In this document: piece after piece, positions 8,438 to 20,847 of the stretch
Numbering within the stretch: the first letter of the stretch is position 1
Layout of the letters: the number at the start of each line of letters is the position of its first letter
From: Telluria antibiotica
GTDB taxonomy: Bacteria > Pseudomonadota > Gammaproteobacteria > Burkholderiales > Burkholderiaceae_D
Direction of reading: 5' to 3'
DNA: 64,000 nt
NCBI RefSeq assembly: GCF_011682055.1
Contig: NZ_JAAQOM010000002.1
Coordinates: 124,001 to 188,000 of the forward strand
Notes under the pieces: generated by a model
What the model was told of the DNA's origin: nothing
The model's database searches: none
Seen by the model: only the letters and a program-made list of their open reading frames with translations
Position numbers and translations under genes: made by a program

Positions 8438-8859
8438 CGGCCGGCGTAGACTCCCACGCCTACCTGCGCCTCGCCGCCGAGCACGAGGCCCTGATGCAGT
8501 TCCTGTACCTGGCGCCGGTGGGCCTCGTGCAGACGGCGTCCGACGGCAGGATCGTCATGATCAACCCCGCCGCGGCCCAACTCCTGATGCCGCTGCAGCG
8601 CGACGGCAACCTCGCGAACCTGTTCGATGCGCTGGCCGGCGTCGCGCCCGGGCTGCGCGACCTGTGCGCGGCATTCACGCGAACGCACGGCATGGTGTGC
8701 GACGGCCTGCGCATCCCCTTGGGCGGCCCCGACGCGCGGGCGACACGCCTCACCCTGCTGAAACTCGACGAAGCGCGCCTGATGGCCGTGCTGGCCGACG
8801 TGACGGCCCACGCGGACGGCGCGCCTTCTACCCACGATACTCGCGCAGCGAGGCCATGA
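8434..8859 (+). CDS. Stand-alone PAS domain protein
   Basis: A 141-residue cytoplasmic protein made almost entirely of one PAS domain (LAPVGLVQTASDGRIVMINP near residues 27-46, then LLMPLQRDGNLANLF). It is a clear paralogue of the PAS domain at the N-terminus of the next gene, sharing the FLY-AP-GLVQT and LLMPL-RDG patterns. It lacks a cysteine at the PYP chromophore position, having VAPG there. Its start overlaps the PYP stop (ATGA) and its stop overlaps the next start, so all three should be made together. It may bridge PYP and the c-di-GMP enzyme or form a heterodimer with the latter's PAS domain; this is inference. Confidence 0.8.
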   Translation: MTAGVDSHAYLRLAAEHEALMQFLYLAPVGLVQTASDGRIVMINPAAAQLLMPLQRDGNLANLFDALAGVAPGLRDLCAAFTRTHGMVCDGLRIPLGGPDARATRLTLLKLDEARLMAVLADVTAHADGAPSTHDTRAARP

Positions 8860-10646
8860 TGGATACGAACAAATCCGACGCCTACGAGGCCCTCGTCCAG
8901 TTCCTGTACCGCGCGCCCATCGGCCTCGTTCAGACGGGCCTGGACGGCACGGTCGACATGCTGAACCCGATGTCGTCGAACCTCCTGATGCCGCTCGCGC
9001 GCGACGGCAGCCTGGACAACCTGTTCACCGTCCTGGAGGACGTGGCGCCGCAGCTGCGCGCGCTGACGGGCGCATTCGAGCAGCCATCGGGCGTCGTGTG
9101 CGAGGGCCTGCGCGTGGCGCTGGGCAGCGCCGCCGCGGAAGGCGGGCCACAAGTGCTGGCGCTGAGCGTCCTGAAGCTCGACGGCACCCGGCTGATGGCG
9201 ACCGTCACCGACGCCACCGCCGACATGCGGCGCGAGCAGGACCGGCTGGCGCGCCGCCTGGAACGCCAGGCCCGCACGGACGCGCTGACGCGCATGCCGA
9301 ACCGCGAAGCGATGCTGGAACAGCTGCAGCAGATGCTGGACCGGCCCGCGGCGGCGGGCGCGGGGTTCGCCCTGTTGTTCCTGAATTGCGACCGCTTCCG
9401 CCAGATCAACGACGCGCTCGGCCAGGACACCGGCGATGCCCTGCTCGTGCAGATCGGCGAACGCATCCGCGCCACCTTGCGCCCGCCGAGCGACCGCATC
9501 GATCCGCACGCGGGCAGCGGCCAGATGGCGGCCCGCGTCGGCGCCGACGAATTCGCCGTCGTGCTGGACGGCCTGCGCGCCCGCGCGGACGCCGAACGCG
9601 TGGCCACGCGCCTGCTCGACGCGCTCGCGCGGCCGCACGCGCTGGCGGGCCAGGACGTCACGTGCAAGCTGAGCATGGGCGTCGTGTGGAGCGGCGACGC
9701 CGCCGCCGGCGCCGGCGAGATGCTGCGCGACGCCAGCATCGCGATGGTGGAAGCGAAGCGCGTCGGCGGCGCCCGCTGGGTCGCGTTCGAGACGGCGATG
9801 CGCGAGAAGGCCGCGCGTCGCGCCGACATCGAGTCGGAACTGCGCCTCGCGCTGCTGGAAGACCAGCTGTTCGTCGTCTACCAGCCCGTCGTCGGCCTGC
9901 GCGCGGATGGCGCCACCGACGTTGCCGCCGGCGTCGAGGCGCTCGTGCGCTGGCAGCATCCCATCCGGGGCGTCGTGCCCCCGTTCGAATTCATCCCCGT
10001 CGCGGAAGAATCGGGGCTCATCGCCCCGCTGGGCGACTTCGTGCTGCGCCGCGCCTGCAGCGACTTCGCCGCGTGGCAGCGCGCTCTGGGCGAAGAGGCG
10101 CCGCGGCTGCTCGCGGTGAACCTGTCGCGCGCACAGCTCGCGGAACCAGGCTTCCCGCACATCGTGCGCGACGTGCTCGCGCAGAACGGCATGCGCCCGG
10201 AGCAGCTGCAGCTGGAAGTGACCGAAAGCCTCGCGGCGCAGGACCAGCACGTGCAGCAGCGGCTGCACGAACTGAAGGCCATCGGCGTCACGTTGGCGCT
10301 GGACGATTTCGGCACCGGTTATTCGTCGCTCTCGAGCCTGCACCTGCTCCCCGTCGATACGGTCAAGATCGACCGCTCGTTCGTGGCGCAGGCCGACACG
10401 AGCCACCACCACCGCGTGCTGATCGAGGCGACGGTGAAGGTGGCGCAAAGCCTCGGCATGAACACGGTGGCCGAAGGCATCGAGACGGAGGCGCAGGCCG
10501 CCGCCGTGCGCGCGCAGGCGTGCGCGAAGGGGCAAGGCTATCTGTTCAGCCGCCCGCTCGCATCGAACGACCTCCTCGCGTGGCTGGGCGGCCACCGCGA
10601 CGACCCAGCCGCGGGCACGCGGGCGCCGGGTTGCGCGCGGCACTGA
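8856..10646 (+). CDS. PAS-GGDEF-EAL protein, probable c-di-GMP phosphodiesterase
   Basis: A 596-residue cytoplasmic protein: PAS (about 5-115), a short linker helix, GGDEF (about 145-310) and EAL (about 330-575). The cyclase motif reads GADEF (about 229-233) instead of GGDEF, suggesting weak or no synthesis. The phosphodiesterase motifs are intact: EAL in VEALVRWQHP (about 361), NLS, LEVTES, DDFGTGYSS (about 483), KIDRSF (about 504) and AEGIET (about 540). It starts with ATGATG overlapping the upstream stop codon. Its position as the last gene of the PYP operon points to light-linked control of c-di-GMP; coupling by PAS-PAS contact is inferred. Confidence 0.9.
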   Translation: MMDTNKSDAYEALVQFLYRAPIGLVQTGLDGTVDMLNPMSSNLLMPLARDGSLDNLFTVLEDVAPQLRALTGAFEQPSGVVCEGLRVALGSAAAEGGPQVLALSVLKLDGTRLMATVTDATADMRREQDRLARRLERQARTDALTRMPNREAMLEQLQQMLDRPAAAGAGFALLFLNCDRFRQINDALGQDTGDALLVQIGERIRATLRPPSDRIDPHAGSGQMAARVGADEFAVVLDGLRARADAERVATRLLDALARPHALAGQDVTCKLSMGVVWSGDAAAGAGEMLRDASIAMVEAKRVGGARWVAFETAMREKAARRADIESELRLALLEDQLFVVYQPVVGLRADGATDVAAGVEALVRWQHPIRGVVPPFEFIPVAEESGLIAPLGDFVLRRACSDFAAWQRALGEEAPRLLAVNLSRAQLAEPGFPHIVRDVLAQNGMRPEQLQLEVTESLAAQDQHVQQRLHELKAIGVTLALDDFGTGYSSLSSLHLLPVDTVKIDRSFVAQADTSHHHRVLIEATVKVAQSLGMNTVAEGIETEAQAAAVRAQACAKGQGYLFSRPLASNDLLAWLGGHRDDPAAGTRAPGCARH

Positions 10647-10671
10647 GGGAGGGACGCACCGAGCGCCGCGT

Positions 10672-11526
10672 TCAGCGCATCGCCAGCGGACGGCGGCGTG
10701 CCGGTGGCGGAAAGGCCGCGTCCAGCAGCGCGCGGTCGTCCGGGCCGAGGCGCGGCGCGAGGTCCAGCGCGGCGCGGTTGGCGCGCACGTGGGCCGGCTG
10801 CACGGCTTTGGGAATCGTGACGACGCCGTCCTGGCGCAGCAGCCACGCGAGCGCCACCTGGGCCGGCGTCGCATCGTGGCGGCGCGCCACCTCCGCCAGC
10901 TGCGGACGCCCCAGCAGCGCGCGCTGCTCGGCCGGCGTCGATTCGAGCGGCGAGTAGGCCATCACCGGGATGCCCCGGTCGCGGCACCACGGCAGCAGAT
11001 CCCATTCGATGCCGCGCTTGACCAGGTTGTACAGCACCTGGTTCGCGGCGATCGCCCCGCCTTCCGGCAGCGCCGCCGCTTCCAGCATGTCGTCCGTGTC
11101 GAAGTTCGAGACACCGTAATCGCGGATCTTGCCTTCTTCCTGCAGGCGCACGAACGCCTCCAGCGTCTCCGCCAGCGGCACGCCGCCGCGCCAGTGCAGC
11201 AGGTACAGGTCGAGACAGTCCGTGCGCAGCCGTCGCAGGCTGCGCTCGCACGCGGCGCGCACGCCCGCGCGCGAGGCGTTGTGCGGATACACCTTACTGA
11301 CCAGGAACACGTCGTCGCGCCGGCCGGCGATCGCCTCGCCGACGACCTCCTCTGCGCCGCCCTCGCCGTACATCTCGGCCGTGTCCACGAGCGTCATGCC
11401 GAGGTCCAGGCCGAGCCGCAGCGCGGCCACCTCGGCCGGGCGCGCGGACGGGTCTTCGCCCATGTTCCACGTGCCCTGGCCGAGGATGGGGATCGTGCGG
11501 CCGGAAGGCAGGGGCAGTGTCTTCAT
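10672..11526 (-). CDS. Aldo/keto reductase
   Basis: A 284-residue NADPH-dependent oxidoreductase with the AKR tetrad: D48, Y53 (in AEMYGEG), K78 (in VSKVY) and H111 (in YLLHWRG). The C-terminal IPKAV segment matches the cofactor-phosphate site. The ATG at 11526 is favoured because GGAGA lies 6 nt upstream; an in-frame ATG at 11538 has no such site. It is convergent with the PAS-GGDEF-EAL gene and followed, on its 5' side, by a dispersed hairpin repeat. The physiological carbonyl substrate is unknown. Confidence 0.92.
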   Translation of the reverse strand: MKTLPLPSGRTIPILGQGTWNMGEDPSARPAEVAALRLGLDLGMTLVDTAEMYGEGGAEEVVGEAIAGRRDDVFLVSKVYPHNASRAGVRAACERSLRRLRTDCLDLYLLHWRGGVPLAETLEAFVRLQEEGKIRDYGVSNFDTDDMLEAAALPEGGAIAANQVLYNLVKRGIEWDLLPWCRDRGIPVMAYSPLESTPAEQRALLGRPQLAEVARRHDATPAQVALAWLLRQDGVVTIPKAVQPAHVRANRAALDLAPRLGPDDRALLDAAFPPPARRRPLAMR

Positions 11527-11571
11527 CGTAGTCTCCATGGTCGTGCGTGCGCTACGGCAATGCGTCGATAT

Positions 11572-11600
11572 CGTAGGGTGGGCACCCCGTGCCCACGCGG
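11572..11600. repeat. Dispersed palindromic repeat (GTAGGGTGGGC family)
   Basis: The sequence CGTAGGGTGGGC is followed by a CCCC/GTGCCCAC arm, giving an imperfect hairpin. The same core occurs, in either orientation, at 30192-30220, 30298-30323, 33639-33668 and 33688-33713, and a diverged version sits between ureC and ureE. It resembles bacterial REP elements. No REP-associated transposase gene is in the window. Confidence 0.7.
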
Positions 11601-11635
11601 ACGTTTGCGTCGACGCGGCGTTACGCGTGGGCGGA

Positions 11636-13744
<2,109 letters not shown>

Positions 13745-13771
13745 CACAATCTCCTGTGGCTACGGAACGCC

Positions 13772-13800
13772 AATGTAAGTGTATATACCCGTATTTTCAA
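13772..13800 (-). promoter_or_regulatory. Sigma-70-type promoter of the EF-G gene
   Basis: On the minus strand TTGAAA (13795-13800) and TACATT (13772-13777) are spaced by 17 bp. The predicted start of transcription gives a leader of roughly 20-25 nt before the AGGAG ribosome-binding site (13751-13755). Confidence 0.6.
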
Positions 13801-13910
13801 GACCGGACGAGTCCGCCTGGTCTTCCGACATGGGTCTTGCCGCACAATGTAACTGAAGTGCGGCTTTCGTGCAGGCAGCGGACAGGATATGCGATGCGGG
13901 TGCGCGCCGC

Positions 13911-15395
13911 TCAGCCGACGATGGTCTGGAGCCCCCTGGCCGGGATCTCGACCGCCGCTTCCTTCCGGTCGACGAACAGGCGGTAGCGCTGCGGCGCGTC
14001 GCTGCGGTTCATGACGACGACGGCGAGCGTGCCGTCGGCGTTGCGGAACGCCGTCGCGGCCAGGGTGCTGCGGCTCGTGGCGGCGCTCACGCGGTGCGCG
14101 CGCGGCCGGATGTAGCGGCTGAAGTGGCCGATCGCCGTGTAGATGGGCGTGAACACGAGCTGGCCGTCGGCACTCGCATGCAGCGGCGCGAAGCAGAAAT
14201 TGTTCTTGTGGTTCGGGCCGCCGCGGCTGTCGAGCAGCATGTTCCAGTCGACCCAGCCGCAGGCGCCCGCGTTCAGGTCGGCGATCATCTGGCTCGCGTA
14301 GCGCTCGCCGTTGGCCCAGTCCTGCAGGCGCGCCGCGTCGAATTTCTCGATGCAGCCTTCCGTCATCAACAGGTTCACGTCCGGCCACGCCTCGTGCACG
14401 GCGGCCACGTTGGCGTGCATCGGCTCCCCGCCCGCCCACGTCTCGTACCAGTGGTAGCCCACGCCCCACACATAAGGCCGCGCCTTCGGGTCGGACAGGA
14501 TGTGCGCCGCGCGCTGCGGCAGCAGGTCGCGGTTGTGGTCCCACACGATGATCTTGCGGCTGCCCAGGCCTGCCGCCCGCAGCGCGGGCCCCAGGTGGTC
14601 GGCGAGATAGCGCGTCTCGTCCTCCGCGGTGAAGACCATCGATTCCCACGTCTGCTTCGCCATCGGCTCGTTCTGCACGGACAGGCCCCACAGCGGCACG
14701 CCCGCGCCTTCGTATGCCTGCACGAATTTCACGACGTAGCGCGCCCACGTGTCGCGGTACGCGGGCAGCAAGGTACCGCCGCCCAGCATGCTGCCGTTGG
14801 ACTTCATCCACGCGGGCGCGCTCCACGGGCTCGCGAACACGCGCACGTCCGTGCCGTGTGCCCGCCCCGCCGCCAGCGCCGCCCGCAGCAGCGGCACGCG
14901 CAGCTTGAGGTCGGGAGCGATGCTGAACGATGCGAGCGCCGTGTCGCCGTCGCGCACGTACGTGTAGCTGCGGCTGCCGAAATCGGAACTGTGGATCGTC
15001 GTGCGCAGCACGCTGTAGCCCAGGCCCGCGCGCGGATCGAAATACGCGGCCAGGAACGCCTGCTGCGCGCTTGGCGCCAGCGCCGCGTGGACTTCGGCGA
15101 CGGCATCCGTCATGGCGCCACCGAAGCCGAACACTTCCTGGAAGCGCCGGGTCGTGTCCACGAACACGTCGATGTCCGTCTCGGGCGGCTGGCCCGCCGG
15201 CTGGAACGCGCCGAGCGGACGCGCCATGAAGCGCTCGGTGCCCGGCGCGGACGTGACGACTTGCCACGCCGTCTCCTTCGTTGCCGCGCCCTGCCGTCCC
15301 GCCGGCGCGGCCGAGGACCGGCCCGCCGCTGCCACCTGCCCGCCCGCCAACGTGGCGGCACCCAGCAGCCGCATCGCGTCCCGTCTCGTCGTCAT
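13911..15395 (-). CDS. Glycoside hydrolase family 30 (glucosylceramidase-like), exported
   Basis: A 494-residue GH30 enzyme. The N-terminus (MTTRRDAMRLLGAATLAGG) is signal-like with paired arginines, possibly Tat-dependent. The (beta/alpha)8 domain carries the acid/base glutamate in VQNEP (about E243) and the nucleophile in LMTEG (about E346); the last 80 residues form the side beta domain. Likely substrates are beta-1,6- or beta-1,3-glucans, glucosylceramides or related beta-glucosides. A LacI-type operator lies just upstream, so sugar induction is likely. It is a single-gene unit, convergent with nothing in its pathway. Confidence 0.9.
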   Translation of the reverse strand: MTTRRDAMRLLGAATLAGGQVAAAGRSSAAPAGRQGAATKETAWQVVTSAPGTERFMARPLGAFQPAGQPPETDIDVFVDTTRRFQEVFGFGGAMTDAVAEVHAALAPSAQQAFLAAYFDPRAGLGYSVLRTTIHSSDFGSRSYTYVRDGDTALASFSIAPDLKLRVPLLRAALAAGRAHGTDVRVFASPWSAPAWMKSNGSMLGGGTLLPAYRDTWARYVVKFVQAYEGAGVPLWGLSVQNEPMAKQTWESMVFTAEDETRYLADHLGPALRAAGLGSRKIIVWDHNRDLLPQRAAHILSDPKARPYVWGVGYHWYETWAGGEPMHANVAAVHEAWPDVNLLMTEGCIEKFDAARLQDWANGERYASQMIADLNAGACGWVDWNMLLDSRGGPNHKNNFCFAPLHASADGQLVFTPIYTAIGHFSRYIRPRAHRVSAATSRSTLAATAFRNADGTLAVVVMNRSDAPQRYRLFVDRKEAAVEIPARGLQTIVG

Positions 15396-15420
15396 CGTGT
15401 CTCCCGTCGTTGTGTGCGCG

Positions 15421-15442
15421 GAATTGGAAACGTTCCCAATTC
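15421..15442. promoter_or_regulatory. LacI-family-type operator upstream of GH30 gene
   Basis: Half-sites GAATTGG and CCAATTC flank a central AAACGTTC, making a 22-bp inverted repeat centred on CG with one symmetric mismatch. A central CpG with A/T flanks is the classic layout for LacI/GalR-type repressors. It ends about 26 bp before the GH30 start codon, a suitable position for repression. The repressor gene is not in the window. Confidence 0.65.
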
Positions 15443-15525
15443 ATCGCGGACGACTATAGCACAAGAGGCCGTCGAGATCGACGCCTGCCGGCACGGAGGG
15501 CCCCGCGCCGCCCTCCCGGTGTGTC

Positions 15526-15873
15526 TTACAGGATCTCGCGCACCAGCTCGGCGGGCCGGCACAGGCGCACGCCTTTCGGCGTCACGACGAACGGCCGGTT
15601 GATCAGGATCGGATGCGCGACCATCGCGTCCAGCAGCGCGTCGTCCGTCGTCGCCGGGTCGTCCAGTCCCAGCGCCGCGAACAGCGCTTCCTTGCTGCGC
15701 ACGGCGTCGCGCACGGACAGGCCCGCGCGCGCAATGAGGTCCCGCAATTCGTCGCGCGACGGCGGCTGCGCGAGATAGTCGACGACACGCGGTTCGACGC
15801 CGGCAGCGCGGATGGTCTCCAGCGTGGTGCGCGACGTGCCGCAGCGCGTGTTGTGAAAAATCGTGATGGCCAT
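15526..15873 (-). CDS. arsC: Arsenate reductase, ArsC glutaredoxin-dependent family
   Basis: A 115-residue thioredoxin-fold protein starting MAITIFHNTRCGTSRTTL, with the catalytic cysteine at position 12 as in plasmid R773 ArsC, and the C-terminal NRPFVVTPKGVRLCRP segment that supplies the arsenate-binding arginines. It would reduce arsenate to arsenite with glutathione and glutaredoxin. No arsR, arsB or acr3 gene is adjacent, so it may be a housekeeping ArsC-family reductase (YffB/Spx-like) instead of part of an ars operon. Confidence 0.88.
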   Translation of the reverse strand: MAITIFHNTRCGTSRTTLETIRAAGVEPRVVDYLAQPPSRDELRDLIARAGLSVRDAVRSKEALFAALGLDDPATTDDALLDAMVAHPILINRPFVVTPKGVRLCRPAELVREIL

Positions 15874-16044
15874 CTTGAAAATCCTTGTTCGAGAGGCAAG
15901 GATGATACCGACGGGGCCGCAACGCTTCCAGTTTTTTCGCTTGTCCCCCTCCCGGGGGCGCTATAAAATGCCCGGTTTGCTTGCCAGGGCACAATGGAAA
16001 TTACCGGGACAAGGCCTGGTCATAACGCTGTCGAGACATAGAAC

Positions 16045-16677
16045 ATGGACGAATACCTGACGCGCCCCGCGGCGCTGCCGACCTGGCGCCAGCGCATGGC
16101 GCTGCGCCTGCTGAACGCGCTCGGCTGGACCCTGCGTTTCAAACCGCTGCCCGGCCCGCACGGCATCGTCGTCGTGTATCCGCACACGTCGAACTGGGAT
16201 TTCCCCATCGGCCTGCTCGCCAAATGGGCCGTCGGGCTGCATTTCCGCTGGCTCGCGAAGGATTCTCTGTTCCGCGGCCCGATGGGCGTCCTGATGCGCT
16301 ACTGGGGCGGCGTCGCCGTCGACCGCAGCGCGCCGCAGGGCGCGATCGTGCGCCTCGCGCAGACGATGCGCGCGGCGCCGTGGTTCTGGCTCGCCATCAC
16401 GCCGGAGGGCACGCGCAGCTACCGGCCGTACTGGAAGAGCGGCTTCTACCGCATCGCGCTGGCCGCCGACGTGCCCGTGCTGCTCGTCGCGCTGGACTAC
16501 GGCAAGAAAGTCGTCGACGTCACGCGCACCCTGACGCTGACGGGCGACGAAGCGGCCGACATGGCTGCCGTCGCGCAGGCGTACGACGGGGTGCGCGCGC
16601 TGTATCCCCAGGAAGCCGCGCCGATCCGCCTGGCCGACCCGGCGCCGCCGTCAGACGAACCCCGCAAGCAGACATAA
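16045..16677 (+). CDS. PlsC-family 1-acyl-glycerol-3-phosphate acyltransferase-like protein
   Basis: A 210-residue acyltransferase. The catalytic H-X4-D motif is HTSNWD (H47 and D52), and the acyl-acceptor phosphate-binding motif appears as PEGTRS. A moderately hydrophobic N-terminal region suggests inner-membrane association. It is shorter than typical PlsC; some such proteins acylate other lipids. Its 3' end overlaps by 27 bp the 3' end of the convergent hupE/ureJ gene. Substrate is not determined. Confidence 0.85.
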   Translation: MDEYLTRPAALPTWRQRMALRLLNALGWTLRFKPLPGPHGIVVVYPHTSNWDFPIGLLAKWAVGLHFRWLAKDSLFRGPMGVLMRYWGGVAVDRSAPQGAIVRLAQTMRAAPWFWLAITPEGTRSYRPYWKSGFYRIALAADVPVLLVALDYGKKVVDVTRTLTLTGDEAADMAAVAQAYDGVRALYPQEAAPIRLADPAPPSDEPRKQT

Positions 16678-17244
16678 GCCCGCTGCACCGATCGCGGCGC
16701 CGGCCCAGCGCCGCACGCGCGCGCCCGGCAGCGCGCCCGCCAGCATCAGCGCGCCGCTCGCGAGCAGGAAGCCGGCGCCGCTCGCCGTCCCCGCCAGCTC
16801 GCGGCCATGCGCCAGACCGTGCAGCACGGCACAGCTTCCCACGACGACGACCGCCAGCTGCGGCGGCACGCGCCGCTGCCAGCTCGGCGCGCACGCGACG
16901 AGCCCGCCCAGCAGCAGCACGGTGGCGGCGATCGACGTCTCCAGCGCCGGCAACACGAGGCCCGCATCTGCGCACGCGGCGCCCGCCGCCATCAGCGCGA
17001 GGAACACGGCCGGCAGCACGGCGCCGTGGCGCTGCGTGCGGCTCCACAGGCCGACGGCCAGCAGGGCGAGCAGGTGATCCAGCCCGGTCAACGGATGCAG
17101 CAGGCCGGCCGCGAAGCCCGTTTCCGCATGGCCCGGATGCGCCGCGGCGGGCAGCGCGACGGCCAGGCCCGCCAGCATGATCGCCGCGGCGCCCAGCCGC
17201 GACCCGGCCGGCGCGCGGCCGCCCATATCGTCATTCCCGTTCAT
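16651..17244 (-). CDS. ureJ: HupE/UreJ family nickel-permease-like membrane protein
   Basis: A 197-residue membrane protein, last gene of the urease operon. After a signal-like first helix (LAGLAVALPAAAHPGHAE) come the HupE/UreJ hallmark HPLTGLDHLLALLAVGLW and HGLAHGREL, rich in histidines suited to Ni2+. About six hydrophobic segments are visible. It probably supplies nickel to urease maturation. ATG 17244 has AAAGGAA upstream. It starts 26 bp after ureG. Confidence 0.9.
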   Translation of the reverse strand: MNGNDDMGGRAPAGSRLGAAAIMLAGLAVALPAAAHPGHAETGFAAGLLHPLTGLDHLLALLAVGLWSRTQRHGAVLPAVFLALMAAGAACADAGLVLPALETSIAATVLLLGGLVACAPSWQRRVPPQLAVVVVGSCAVLHGLAHGRELAGTASGAGFLLASGALMLAGALPGARVRRWAGAAIGAAGLCLLAGFV

Positions 17245-17270
17245 GATGTTCCTTTCGATGGGTGGCAATG

Positions 17271-17882
17271 TCATTGGTCGAGCAATCCCTGCTCGCGGAT
17301 GAAGTCGACGACGTCGTCCACGCCGTCGCCCGTGCGCAGGTTCGTGAACACGAACGGCCGGCTGCCGCGCTGGCGGCGCGCGTCGGCCGCCATCACGTCC
17401 AGGTTCGCGCCCACGTGCGGCGCCAGGTCCGTCTTGTTGATGATGAGGAGGTCGGAGCGCGTGATGCCGGGGCCACCCTTGCGCGGGATCTTTTCGCCGC
17501 CCGCCACGTCGATCACGTACAGGGTGAGGTCCGACAGCTCCGGGCTGAACGTGGCGGCCAGGTTGTCGCCGCCGGACTCCACCAGCACCAGTTCCAGCGC
17601 CGGGAATTCGGCCTGCAGGCGGGCGATGGCTTCCAGGTTGATGGACGCGTCCTCGCGGATGGCCGTGTGCGGACAGCCGCCCGTCTCCACGCCCATCAGC
17701 CGCTCCGGCGGCAGCGCCTCGGCGCGCAGCAGGATCTCCATGTCTTCGCGCGTGTAGATGTCGTTGGTGATGACGGCCATGTCGTAGTGCGCGCGCATGC
17801 GCCGGCACAGCAGTTCGCACAGCGCAGTCTTGCCGGAGCCGACGGGGCCGCCGATGCCTACGCGTAGGGGATTCGATGTCAT
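17271..17882 (-). CDS. ureG: Urease accessory GTPase UreG
   Basis: A 203-residue SIMIBI-class GTPase. The P-loop GPVGSGKT spans residues 12-19, the metal-binding CPH motif is in [13 protein letters not shown], and [11 protein letters not shown] gives guanine specificity. UreG hydrolyses GTP while transferring Ni2+ from UreE to the UreD-UreF-urease complex. A strong AAGGAGG lies upstream of ATG 17882, 14 bp after ureF. Confidence 0.97.
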   Translation of the reverse strand: MTSNPLRVGIGGPVGSGKTALCELLCRRMRAHYDMAVITNDIYTREDMEILLRAEALPPERLMGVETGGCPHTAIREDASINLEAIARLQAEFPALELVLVESGGDNLAATFSPELSDLTLYVIDVAGGEKIPRKGGPGITRSDLLIINKTDLAPHVGANLDVMAADARRQRGSRPFVFTNLRTGDGVDDVVDFIREQGLLDQ

Positions 17883-17896
17883 GGTGTTTGCCTCCT

Positions 17897-18562
17897 TCAG
17901 GAACGATACAACCGCCCATGCTGCACCTCGTGCCGCATCGACAGCATGGACAGGCCGGGGGCCCAGTTCGACAGCGCCTCGTCGGGCAAGCCGCGCGCCG
18001 TGGCGGCCGCGCGCTCGAGTTCGGGGCGAAGCGCCAGCAGCAGGCGCTGCCCCGCCACCTGCCCCAGCGGCACGGACTTCACGCACACGAGCACCTGGTT
18101 CTCGGCCCAGGCGAACAGCTGCGCGAGCAGCGCCTCCTCGTGCGGGATACCCAGCGCGCACACGGCGCACGCGTAGGCGGCCGGCAGCGGCACGTCGTCG
18201 CCCAGCGGGCCGGCGTCCGCGACGCCCAGGTCCGCGAGCAGCCGCGTGAGCGAATACCCCATCTGCACGGTCTCCGCGCGCAGCTCGGCCGTGTCGCGCG
18301 ACGCGAGGTAGCACGCGCTCCAGTCGGCGACGGCGGCCATGTCGCGCGCGGCGTACGCCTGCATCAGGCGCCACAGCAGCGGGCCGTCCCAGCGGGCCTG
18401 TACTTCGTCCAGGCAGCGCTCGATCCAGGCATGGGCGCTCGCCGCATCGTGCACGCTCCCGGCCTCGATCGCGGCCTCCAGTCCTTGCGAGTAACTGTAA
18501 CCACCGATCGGCAGCGCGGGGCTCGCGAACTGCAGCAGGTGCAGCAGGCTCGCCGCGTTCAT
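17897..18562 (-). CDS. ureF: Urease accessory protein UreF
   Basis: A 221-residue all-helical chaperone subunit with the family opening [21 protein letters not shown] and a C-terminal [15 protein letters not shown] tail. UreF bridges UreD and UreG on the urease apoenzyme and controls GTP hydrolysis. Its ATG overlaps the ureE stop (18559-18562, ATGA), so translation should be coupled. Confidence 0.97.
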   Translation of the reverse strand: MNAASLLHLLQFASPALPIGGYSYSQGLEAAIEAGSVHDAASAHAWIERCLDEVQARWDGPLLWRLMQAYAARDMAAVADWSACYLASRDTAELRAETVQMGYSLTRLLADLGVADAGPLGDDVPLPAAYACAVCALGIPHEEALLAQLFAWAENQVLVCVKSVPLGQVAGQRLLLALRPELERAAATARGLPDEALSNWAPGLSMLSMRHEVQHGRLYRS

Positions 18563-19086
18563 GCGTCCGTTGCCAGGTCGGCCGGCCGGTGGATCTTCTG
18601 GCGCACCGGCACGGGCGCAAGCAGCCCGCCGCCGTGGCCGTGGTGGCCATCGTGGCCGTGTCCGTGGCCGGCATAGGCGCCCGGTTCCGGCTCGAACTTC
18701 GCCTGTTCCTCGTCGACCTGCGCGCCGAGGCCCAGCACCATCTCCTTCAGCACGGGATCGACGCGGATGCGCAGCCAGTGTGGCCCCACCTGCACCTGCG
18801 TGTGGCGGTTCCCGAGGTGGAAGGCGCAGCGCGCGAGCATGGTGGGCGTCTCGCAGCGCACGACGTACGTGGGTTCGAGCGCCGCGACGACGCGCACGAC
18901 GCGCCCGCCCTCGCCCGTCAGCAGCTCGCCGTCGCGCAGCACGGTGCCGCGCACGAGGAACAGCGCGACCTCCTCGCCGGACGCGAGGCGCGCACGCTGG
19001 CGGCAGCGCTCGCGCTGGTCGTACGGCAGCACGAGCTCGTCGTGGACCTCGTCCGCGTGAGCGATCTTCGTATGCAATGACAGCAT
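18559..19086 (-). CDS. ureE: Urease nickel metallochaperone UreE
   Basis: A 175-residue metallochaperone with the peptide-binding N-domain, the GNRHTQVQV nickel-site motif in the middle, and a histidine-rich tail ([15 protein letters not shown], about residues 138-152) like that of Klebsiella UreE. It delivers Ni2+ to UreG. GGAG 5 nt before ATG 19086 favours this start over an upstream in-frame ATG at 19101. A 60-bp gap with a strong hairpin separates it from ureC. Confidence 0.96.
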   Translation of the reverse strand: MLSLHTKIAHADEVHDELVLPYDQRERCRQRARLASGEEVALFLVRGTVLRDGELLTGEGGRVVRVVAALEPTYVVRCETPTMLARCAFHLGNRHTQVQVGPHWLRIRVDPVLKEMVLGLGAQVDEEQAKFEPEPGAYAGHGHGHDGHHGHGGGLLAPVPVRQKIHRPADLATDA

Positions 19087-19111
19087 CTTAGCTCCGATCA
19101 TCGAATTCGCC

Positions 19112-19139
19112 AGGGTGGACAGGTTCTCCTGTCCACCCT
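19112..19139. repeat. Perfect hairpin inside the urease operon (ureC-ureE gap)
   Basis: AGGGTGGACAGG and CCTGTCCACCCT form a perfect 12-bp stem with the loop TTCT. No U-run follows on the minus strand. The stem core is related to the dispersed GTAGGGTGGGC repeats. It could protect or end the ureDABC message and so lower accessory-gene expression; this is inference. Confidence 0.75.
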
Positions 19140-19146
19140 ACCCGGT

Positions 19147-20847
<1,701 letters not shown>

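Noticed and set aside
8460-10874. Open frame of about 800 codons antisense to the PAS-GGDEF-EAL gene
   Set aside because: Shadow of a well-supported gene; no recognisable domain.
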